Under the pieces are notes generated by a model, which was given only the letters and a program-made list of their open reading frames with translations, was not told the origin of the DNA and made no database searches. Position numbers and translations under genes: made by a program. 10,030 bases of DNA. Source: Proteobacteria bacterium UBA1278. GTDB lineage: Bacteria; Pseudomonadota; Gammaproteobacteria; Comchoanobacterales; Comchoanobacteraceae. Where the stretch lies: assembly GCA_002308435.1 (NCBI GenBank), contig DBUY01000031.1, forward strand, positions 1 through 10,030, written 5' to 3'. Below are positions 1-6,495 of this stretch, one piece after another (position 1 is the first letter of the stretch; every line of letters begins with the position of its first letter).

Positions 1-31
1 AAGATGGGCCATTATTGTTCCATCATGTAGC

Positions 32-1546
32 ATGCAGAGTATTCTATGGTGGGAATCTTATTACGGAGCAGCAATAAGCACACTTGAACAACCGAGACGC
101 CATGATAAAACCAACGACCAGGCTGATCCAACAGTCGATAACATCCTTGAACGAATCCAACTCATCACATCAACACTGGGGCGGCCTGATATAGAACAAA
201 AATGTAATACCCTAATGACTCAACAACCCGGTCCTGCATTAAAATTGGCTGATACGATGCTCTCAACCTACGAGGGCTTAGACTGGAATGCATTCAGTAA
301 CATAAGAGATCATTGGAGACAAAAGTCCGATATAGAGATCAAAGTTAATTTAGAAACAGCGAACCATATCCTTGATATAATATTATCAGACACCCAAGCA
401 AATCATGCAGATTTGAGCGATGATCTCTTGGTAACTGATCTCGATACCTTAGAGCAAATCATCAACAACGAATTGAGTAAAGAAGAAAAAAACATGGGTC
501 TCGTACAACAATTCTTTTCAGTGAGCGTAGGGTTGCTGACAGAAACGATTAACTTCCTCAATTATGCGACAATCAATCCATTTGGGGTATTTTTTGCGTT
601 CTATACCGCGCTATTGACGGTTACCTTCCCAGGACTACCATTAGCATCTATCATTCTCCCCACAACCGCTAAGCCAATTTTACTCGGGTTATTGGGCTTA
701 GGCTACACCGCAGGGTTTGTCGGCGCATTTTATCTGACCAGTAATGCATTTCGAAGAGTGATACAACGCGGTATTTATCATCTCATCGAGAAATTAACGC
801 CTAATGATCAATCTTTAAAACGTCAAGCACTACAACTACGTGATGAACTGCGTCTGAGAATTCGTCGAGTCAGTACAGATCCGACATGGCGCTGGCTAAC
901 CAATCGGCCAAAAGTTGGAGCAACCTTAGCGATTGGTTGTGCATTGAGTGTATGCATACTCAATTACTATGCCGGCATCCAAACTGCGATTTTACTGGCT
1001 AATATTTCTCTCCTACTCACACCAGGTGCCCTGCTTAGCTCAGCCAGCATCCTTAATGCAACGATCAGTCAGAAACTATTTGGCATGTACTCAGCAATCA
1101 TCACTTTTGGAATGACAAGCGCTTTACTAATGGACACCGCATCAACTGCAAAGACCGAAATCGAGGCACAGTGCATACGTAAGGACAGTAATCACAGCTG
1201 GTTTTTTTGGATTGCCACAACATTGAGCGGTCTCGGACAATTATTTTGTAATTACGTCTACACAATCAAGCCACACGGTATTCTCTCTGCACTACGACTG
1301 ATGAATGCGCCCTATGAACGATTGCTACAAGGCTTATATGGCTTATTGAGTATCGGAGGCACAGTCCTGATTTGCAAACTCCAGGGAGACGCAGCAGATA
1401 ACATCATCAAAAAAGGATTCATCCCTAGCAAAGAACAAGTGTCAAATCATGTCAGGAGGCTGAATGATACCGCAAATCACTTAGTCGAGGATATAGCTTT
1501 CTACTCAGGCTGGAGTAATCACCAAAAATACGCTAAAAATGCCTAG
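32..1546 (+). CDS. Unrecognised multi-pass membrane protein (5' end uncertain)
   Basis: I do not recognise this protein and assign no function. As read from the first ATG it has 504 residues. Residues 1-155 are hydrophilic, acidic and probably helical. Hydrophobic segments follow at about 181-208, 214-236, 296-315, 317-340, 350-368, 389-410 and 433-450. Residues 240-290 form a strongly basic, probably cytoplasmic helical stretch rich in Arg, and the tail 451-504 is soluble. An NY pair followed by an L-x-G motif recurs at residues 177/217, 311/349 and 407/432, suggesting a degenerate internal repeat. The start is unclear: no Shine-Dalgarno sequence precedes the ATG, and the frame stays open to base 2, so the true N-terminus may lie outside the window. 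Another frame ends in TAG at 28-30 and could be the tail of an upstream gene, which would favour a start at 32. It lies 66 nt before ubiE on the same strand and may be cotranscribed. The frame is intact and base composition resembles its neighbours, so I am confident it is a real gene. Confidence 0.75.
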   Translation: MQSILWWESYYGAAISTLEQPRRHDKTNDQADPTVDNILERIQLITSTLGRPDIEQKCNTLMTQQPGPALKLADTMLSTYEGLDWNAFSNIRDHWRQKSDIEIKVNLETANHILDIILSDTQANHADLSDDLLVTDLDTLEQIINNELSKEEKNMGLVQQFFSVSVGLLTETINFLNYATINPFGVFFAFYTALLTVTFPGLPLASIILPTTAKPILLGLLGLGYTAGFVGAFYLTSNAFRRVIQRGIYHLIEKLTPNDQSLKRQALQLRDELRLRIRRVSTDPTWRWLTNRPKVGATLAIGCALSVCILNYYAGIQTAILLANISLLLTPGALLSSASILNATISQKLFGMYSAIITFGMTSALLMDTASTAKTEIEAQCIRKDSNHSWFFWIATTLSGLGQLFCNYVYTIKPHGILSALRLMNAPYERLLQGLYGLLSIGGTVLICKLQGDAADNIIKKGFIPSKEQVSNHVRRLNDTANHLVEDIAFYSGWSNHQKYAKNA

Positions 1547-1612
1547 AAAGATCCAATCTATTTGACTAATAATCATCTCAGCCGTCACTGGCAAAGGGAA
1601 AATTTCACAGAA

Positions 1613-2374
1613 ATGAATACAGCACCTCAGCACTCAAAACCTAAAACCGCATCGTTTGGAGAGCAAGACATACCATTAGAGGAAAAGCCACAAAAAATCC
1701 AAGAAGTCTTCAATCAAAGCGCGCAGCACTATGACTTAATGAACTTCGTCATGTCGTTGGGCATGCACAGCAGCTGGAAAAGAAAAGTTCTTGAATCCAC
1801 GCATATATTCCCTGGAGATTGGTCACTTGATCTCGCTTGTGGCACTTGTGATATTGCAGAAATGATCCTCGAGAAATGTCCTCAGTCCTATGTTGTTGCA
1901 ACAGATCCAAATGCGTCGATGCTAGAAGTAGGAAGAGACCGGTTACTCGACAAAGGCCAGTTCAAAGCAGTAGAGTTTGTACAAGGGTATGCTGAAAATC
2001 TGCCCTTTCCAAATCATCGTTTCGAGAACGTTTTTTGTGCGTTTGGATTTCGCAATTTCACCGACCAAGCCAAGGGAATATCAGAATGCGTCCGAGTGCT
2101 TAAGCCAGGGGGACAACTGACCATATTAGAGTTTTCCCAACCAAAAAACGCTTCGATTGATTTTGTATTCCATGAGTATGCAAAATGGATCCCCTCGATT
2201 GGTGATTTCATTGCACAAAATGCTGATAGCTACCAATATCTGGTTGAGTCCATCCAACGTAATATGTCGTCACAATCACTTGCTGAGCTGATGTCTAGAA
2301 CCGGACTCGCCAGTATTCCAGCAATTGAGTATTTTTCTGGGCTTATTTACATCCAACGGGGAATAAAATGCTAA
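1613..2374 (+). CDS. ubiE: UbiE, demethylmenaquinone / 2-polyprenyl-benzoquinol C-methyltransferase
   Basis: A class I SAM-dependent methyltransferase that C-methylates the quinone ring in ubiquinone synthesis and demethylmenaquinone in menaquinone synthesis. Both UbiE family signatures are complete: YDxMN...S...H..W at residues 40-55 and RVLKPGGxLxxLEFS at 161-175. The conserved block NADSYQYL also matches the E. coli protein. The length of 253 residues is close to the E. coli 251. I chose ATG 1613, preceded by AGGGA at 1595-1599 (spacing slightly long at 13 nt). An in-frame TTG at 1562 would add 17 residues and cannot be excluded. The SAM-binding motif I reads DLACGTCD (residues 73-80) where the family normally has DLAxGTGD, so Cys79 replaces the last glycine. 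The usual SIR..P segment after the DSYxYL block is also altered (SIQRNMSSQ). The stop overlaps the ubiJ start by 7 nt, indicating translational coupling. Identity is secure; full activity is not proven given the motif changes. Confidence 0.96.
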   Translation: MNTAPQHSKPKTASFGEQDIPLEEKPQKIQEVFNQSAQHYDLMNFVMSLGMHSSWKRKVLESTHIFPGDWSLDLACGTCDIAEMILEKCPQSYVVATDPNASMLEVGRDRLLDKGQFKAVEFVQGYAENLPFPNHRFENVFCAFGFRNFTDQAKGISECVRVLKPGGQLTILEFSQPKNASIDFVFHEYAKWIPSIGDFIAQNADSYQYLVESIQRNMSSQSLAELMSRTGLASIPAIEYFSGLIYIQRGIKC

Positions 2375-2979
2375 CCCAGTTATTGATCACAACAATCGAG
2401 TCGGCATTGACTTATATGATGACACATCACATCACCGACCATAAAAAATGGCATGCACTTTATGGGCAGCCTATTCTCCTACGTCTTGAAAACCCGGATA
2501 TTCGCCTCTACTGTGTTCTATCCGAGTCACAAATAATTTTAAGACCTGCGGCGCCAGATGATATCGTCAATGTGAGCATCACCACCAATACTGCAAGTTT
2601 AATAGCAATCTGCCAAGGGAAGCACACTAACCAAAAAATCACCATACAGGGACATACAGCCACTGCAACACTATTCAACAAGTTTATTAGATCATTTCAA
2701 CCCAACTATGAGGGCATGCTCGCGCCAATTATAGGAAAAAGCACTGCATATGCTGTTGTGAGCCAATTAAAAAATGCCAATAGTGTGTTACAAGAAAATA
2801 TAAATAAGTTTCACCAGTCCAGCGGCGAATACATCCAACATGAATGTAAATTAACACCAAGTCGCCGTGAACTCAAAAAGTTTTATCGAGATGTTGATCA
2901 ACTGGTTGGCACAATTGATAAACTCGATCAACGGCTGAACAGATCAAGTCCTCTCTCGAGATACCCGCATGCAGAATAG
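2368..2979 (+). CDS. ubiJ: UbiJ, SCP2-domain ubiquinone biosynthesis accessory factor
   Basis: UbiJ is a non-catalytic accessory factor of aerobic (and, in some species, anaerobic) ubiquinone synthesis. In E. coli it works with UbiK and belongs to the soluble Ubi complex, binding lipid intermediates through its SCP2 fold. At 203 residues it matches the E. coli size of 201. Residues about 10-115 fit the SCP2-like domain, with alternating beta strands and an IxIQGxxxxxxxF pattern around 92-107. A helix follows, and residues about 165-192 form a charged heptad-like coiled coil, the usual C-terminal feature of UbiJ. Sequence identity to E. coli looks low, so the call rests on domain order, length and its position between ubiE and ubiB. 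The ATG lies inside the end of ubiE (ATGCTAA), with GGGGA at 2358-2362 as ribosome binding site. The end overlaps ubiB by 11 nt. Confidence 0.88.
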   Translation: MLTQLLITTIESALTYMMTHHITDHKKWHALYGQPILLRLENPDIRLYCVLSESQIILRPAAPDDIVNVSITTNTASLIAICQGKHTNQKITIQGHTATATLFNKFIRSFQPNYEGMLAPIIGKSTAYAVVSQLKNANSVLQENINKFHQSSGEYIQHECKLTPSRRELKKFYRDVDQLVGTIDKLDQRLNRSSPLSRYPHAE

Positions 2980-4528
2980 TAGCACGCCACTCCATCAACA
3001 AATACGTTGTGTATTTGCTATCATCATATTGGCATTACGCAACTGGCGTGTCATTCGTATTTTGATGGTTTATCGAATTCCTCAACTACTTCTTGGCCCT
3101 TCACGCATTCTAAACAGCGTTCGTTACCTGCTATGGCCGCTTAAGTCGAAAAAGGCAGATCAACTCACCATGGATGAGCGAATACTCACAGCTTTCGATC
3201 AGCTGGGCCCCATATTCATTAAATTTGCACAAATCATATCGACACGAGTTGATATTCTTCCTCACGATATTGCACAAGCTCTCGAGCAGCTACAAGACAA
3301 AGTACCCCCGTTTTCATCTGAACAAGCAGTTCACATCATTGAGCATAATCTTAATAGCCCTCTACAGACTGTATTTAAGAATTTTCAAAAAAAGAGCATC
3401 GGATCCGCCTCACTCGCTCAGGTTCACACAGCCACGCTTAAGAACAACAGAAAAGTGATTATCAAGCTCCTCAGACCAGACATTCAAAGCAAGATCACAG
3501 ACAACCTGAAAACACTATACCAATTTGCTCACATCATAGACAATTATCATCCAAATGGCAGGATCATTCGCGCCACAGAGGTCATCAATGACTATGACCG
3601 AGCGATACACAACGAGACTGACCTACTGATTGAGGCCGCCAATTGTAGTCAGATGTATAGAAACGCACAACAAAATCCAATCGTTAAAATTCCTCGAGTC
3701 ATGTGGAAATATTGCTACAAGAATATGCTAGTGACAGAGTTCGTAGCCGGTATCGAAGTCTACAATCAAGCGGCACTTAACGCCAAGAAGGCCAACCAAA
3801 AGAAAATTGCAAATAATATCATGATGTTATTTCTTGACCAAACATTCAAGGATAATTTTTTCCATGCAGACATGCACCCTGGTAATATCATTATAGACTG
3901 CAAGAGCCCAGATCAACCAATCGTACAACTCGTTGATTTTGGAATTGTGGGGTCGCTAACCGAGACTGATCAGCTCTACATTGCTCAAAATCTAATGGCA
4001 TTCTTTAACCGGGATTACCAACGAATCATACAACTACACATAGAGTCAGGCTGGATACCTAATATTGATAATCAGCAAAATATGATGAATGAAATACGCG
4101 CGATCGGGGAACCACTCTATGCCAAACCACTTAAAGACATCAGTTTTGGCAAGGTGCTTGGAGAACTACTCCAAATTGCAAGGCAGTATCAAATGATCGT
4201 GCAACCTCAACTGATATTACTACAAAAGACTATTTTTAATATCGAAGCCCTAGCACGGCGCTGCGATCCTGATATGAATTTATGGGAAAATGCAAAGCCA
4301 TACGTCGAGCGTTGGATTCAGAGTCGATATAGCATTACTGATAGCCTAAAGACATTGAGTGAAGCACTACCAAAAATGCTGTACGAGCTTGCACATCACC
4401 AACGTCAACCCTCAGCTGTCACTGCCATCACGCACTCGGAGCCCCCAGTTGCACAAAGCACATGGCCATACACACATTGGCTTGTTGGGCTCTTGATGGG
4501 GTTAGTCGTCGCTCAGTACATACTCTAG
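2969..4528 (+). CDS. ubiB: UbiB, atypical protein-kinase-like ATPase of ubiquinone biosynthesis
   Basis: A membrane-anchored member of the UbiB/ADCK/COQ8 family needed for ubiquinone synthesis; family members act as ATPases rather than classical protein kinases. The kinase-like core is complete. It has the alanine-rich-loop equivalent IGSASLAQVH (144-153), the ATP-binding lysine in VIIKLLRP (K165), the ETDLLIEAAN helix (216-225), the catalytic loop HADMHPGN (299-306) and metal-binding DFG (323-325). The block FNRDYQ...HIESGWIP (346-364) also matches E. coli UbiB. Two deviations stand out. The family signature KxGQ reads KFAQ (85-88), and the first loop alanine is Gly145. The C-terminus has one hydrophobic segment (about 503-519) ending at the stop, where E. 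coli UbiB (546 residues) has two. Translation starts inside the end of ubiJ, with only a weak purine-rich site, so coupling is likely. A 99-bp gap without an obvious terminator follows. Confidence 0.95.
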   Translation: MQNSSTPLHQQIRCVFAIIILALRNWRVIRILMVYRIPQLLLGPSRILNSVRYLLWPLKSKKADQLTMDERILTAFDQLGPIFIKFAQIISTRVDILPHDIAQALEQLQDKVPPFSSEQAVHIIEHNLNSPLQTVFKNFQKKSIGSASLAQVHTATLKNNRKVIIKLLRPDIQSKITDNLKTLYQFAHIIDNYHPNGRIIRATEVINDYDRAIHNETDLLIEAANCSQMYRNAQQNPIVKIPRVMWKYCYKNMLVTEFVAGIEVYNQAALNAKKANQKKIANNIMMLFLDQTFKDNFFHADMHPGNIIIDCKSPDQPIVQLVDFGIVGSLTETDQLYIAQNLMAFFNRDYQRIIQLHIESGWIPNIDNQQNMMNEIRAIGEPLYAKPLKDISFGKVLGELLQIARQYQMIVQPQLILLQKTIFNIEALARRCDPDMNLWENAKPYVERWIQSRYSITDSLKTLSEALPKMLYELAHHQRQPSAVTAITHSEPPVAQSTWPYTHWLVGLLMGLVVAQYIL

Positions 4529-4543
4529 CTAGCGGGTCATCAT

Positions 4544-4572
4544 TTGCACATTTGTGCACAATCAACTATCAT
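4544..4572 (+). promoter_or_regulatory. Candidate sigma70 promoter with overlapping inverted repeats before yejA
   Basis: In the ubiB-yejA gap, TTGCAC (4544-4549) and TATCAT (4567-4572) are separated by 17 bp, a plausible though imperfect -35/-10 pair (3/6 and 5/6 matches to consensus). Two inverted repeats overlap it: TGCACA-TT-TGTGCA at 4545-4558 and the perfect palindrome TTGTGCACAA at 4552-4561. GCACA is also repeated directly 10 bp apart (4546 and 4556), one helical turn. The position suggests an operator controlling the yej genes. This is inference from motif placement only, and no regulator is identified. Confidence 0.35.
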
Positions 4573-4627
4573 TGCAAGATATCCGGCACGCAACAAACAC
4601 TGTCCATGCCAAAAACACCACAAAGAC

Positions 4628-6475
4628 ATGAACAAAGCGAATAATTCCGTCAGCAGACTCAAAAAAATCATCTCTCAAACAGGTCTAGTATCCATACTTT
4701 GGTGTTATTTCCTACCAATGACCGGCTTCTCACTCCATAGTTTTTCCAACACATCCGCATTCAATCAGAACGGTAGTATCAATACAAAAGACTTTGAAGC
4801 ATTCCCCTATGTGACGGTAAATGCACCAAAAGGCGGGACGATTAGACTATCTGCAAACGGAAGTTTTAACAGTATGAACCCCTTCATATTATCTGGCATT
4901 GCCGCTGCAGGCATTGAGCATACTTACGAGACCCTTGGGATGTACGCTTATGATGAAGCGAATACAATCTATGGCCTAGTCGCCAAACAATTCAGCTACG
5001 ATAAAAAGAATCATCGCTTCATTGTTACCATCCATGAACAAGCAAAATTCCACAATGGAACGACGGTAAAGTCAGAAGATATTATACACACCTTCAGCAC
5101 CCTCACCACAAGTGGCCACCCCGTTTATAAACAAATTTTTAGCGACATCATCAAAGTGGAATCAAAAGGTGACAAAGAAGTTATCTTCCACATCCACCCA
5201 AACAGTAACCGCAACGACATACCATTTTCAATTGCTGGTCTACCAGTGCTCTCAAAAGCTGATTTACTGACTCGAGACTTTGAAAAAACGTCGATGAAAC
5301 CATTAATTGGTACCGGTCCCTACCAAATGAGTCGCCTCAAAGTCGGTAGCGATATCACATACAAAAAGTCAGAAAACTATTGGGGAAACAACTTAACAGT
5401 GAATCGTGGGCGATTCAATTTTTCGAAAATTACCTACAAATACTATAAAGATCAAAACATCGCACTGACTGCCTTCAAAGCACATCGCTACGATTGGCGA
5501 TCTGAAAACATCGCAAAATTCTGGGCAACCCAGTATCAAGGTAAAGCATTCGATGAGGGTCTTGTACGCACAGAACTCATACCTGACAAATCACCAAATG
5601 GCATGCAAGCATTTGTCATGAATCTCAGAAAACCACTATTCCAAGATATTAAAGTCAGACAGGCGCTGAACCTTGCGTTTGATTTCCAGTGGCTCAACAA
5701 AAACCTATTCTATGAGACATATGTCCGCAGTAATAGCTTCTACTCTAACAGCCCATTTTCAGCCAATCAGCCGTTGTCAGTGCAGGAAAAAAAGATACTC
5801 GCCCCCTACCGCGATCAATTACCCAGCTCTGTTTGGGAGACCCCAACCTCGTATCAAAATCAGTCCTTATCTAATAATTTAATTAAAGCACAAGCACTAC
5901 TCGACCAGACAGATTGGGTTGTTGTTGGCAATCAACGTATCAATCAACAGACCAAACAACCGCTATCGTTTACCTTGCTCATCAACTCTCCAGCCATGAA
6001 ACGTATCGCATTACCCTACAAAAGAGTACTTAAAAGACTCGGTATTACGATGCATGTTCAATTGATATCACCAAGTAACTGGATCTCCAGAGTCAGAAAG
6101 TTTGACTATGACATGATCACTTACAATTGGCCTGCACCAACATTTCCAGGCACTGAACAGTATCTATTTTGGCATTCTGATAGCGCAGATTATCCAGGAT
6201 CACGAAATATAATGGGCGTAAAACACCCTGCAATCGATAAAATCACTAAGACTATTCCACAACTCGATGACCAAGATGAGCTGACACATCAAATGCGAGC
6301 ACTGGATCGAATACTGATGGCGCAACAATATGTCATTCCACACTGGTATATCGATCGAGATCGTATCGCTTATTGGGTGTGTTTATCTCCTCCCAAACAC
6401 CATCCAAAATATGGTATTGATCTTGCCAGTTGGTACCAAGTCTACACTTGTGATGCATCAGTAGATCATAGTTAA
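4628..6475 (+). CDS. yejA: YejA-type periplasmic peptide-binding protein (first copy)
   Basis: Extracellular solute-binding protein of family 5, the periplasmic receptor of a Yej ABC importer. In E. coli YejABEF takes up microcin C; in other bacteria Yej systems handle peptides and affect sensitivity to antimicrobial peptides. From ATG 4628 it has 615 residues, close to E. coli YejA (604). Residues 1-40 look like a signal peptide: a basic stretch (RLKK) then a hydrophobic core, with no lipobox cysteine. Strong matches to YejA include NAPKGGTIRLSANGSF (from about residue 65), the block GTGPYQMSRLKVG, VNRGRFNF followed by the KYYKD region, VRQALNLAFDFQWLNKNLFY, and the C-terminal ALDRILMAQQYVIPHWY. 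A longer reading from TTG 4544 is possible, but it would start inside the palindromic promoter region and bury the signal peptide, so I prefer the ATG despite its weak ribosome binding site. It is the first gene of the importer, 17 nt before its paralogue. Confidence 0.93.
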   Translation: MNKANNSVSRLKKIISQTGLVSILWCYFLPMTGFSLHSFSNTSAFNQNGSINTKDFEAFPYVTVNAPKGGTIRLSANGSFNSMNPFILSGIAAAGIEHTYETLGMYAYDEANTIYGLVAKQFSYDKKNHRFIVTIHEQAKFHNGTTVKSEDIIHTFSTLTTSGHPVYKQIFSDIIKVESKGDKEVIFHIHPNSNRNDIPFSIAGLPVLSKADLLTRDFEKTSMKPLIGTGPYQMSRLKVGSDITYKKSENYWGNNLTVNRGRFNFSKITYKYYKDQNIALTAFKAHRYDWRSENIAKFWATQYQGKAFDEGLVRTELIPDKSPNGMQAFVMNLRKPLFQDIKVRQALNLAFDFQWLNKNLFYETYVRSNSFYSNSPFSANQPLSVQEKKILAPYRDQLPSSVWETPTSYQNQSLSNNLIKAQALLDQTDWVVVGNQRINQQTKQPLSFTLLINSPAMKRIALPYKRVLKRLGITMHVQLISPSNWISRVRKFDYDMITYNWPAPTFPGTEQYLFWHSDSADYPGSRNIMGVKHPAIDKITKTIPQLDDQDELTHQMRALDRILMAQQYVIPHWYIDRDRIAYWVCLSPPKHHPKYGIDLASWYQVYTCDASVDHS

Positions 6476-6479
6476 TCAC

Positions 6480-6495
6480 AGGACGTAACCGCGTG
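6480..6495 (+). promoter_or_regulatory. Ribosome binding site supporting a GTG start of the second YejA-like gene
   Basis: AGGA at 6480-6483 lies 9 nt before GTG 6493, which is followed directly by a basic, then hydrophobic signal-peptide reading. No ATG in this frame gives an intact signal peptide, so this site decides the start. Confidence 0.7.

Noticed and set aside
1562..1612. In-frame TTG start extending UbiE by 17 residues
   Set aside because: The extension is polar and unlike other UbiE N-termini. ATG 1613 gives the family length and has an AGGGA upstream. Kept only as an alternative.
3174..3458. Second forward frame of 94 codons inside ubiB
   Set aside because: It overlaps the conserved KxGQ-to-kinase-loop region of ubiB in another frame and has no recognisable features.
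4524..4533. CTAGCTAG palindrome at the ubiB stop as a terminator
   Set aside because: The stem is too short, has no loop and no following T-run.
4544..4627. In-frame TTG start extending YejA by 28 residues
   Set aside because: It would place a Cys/His-rich stretch before a good signal peptide and begin inside the palindromic promoter candidate.
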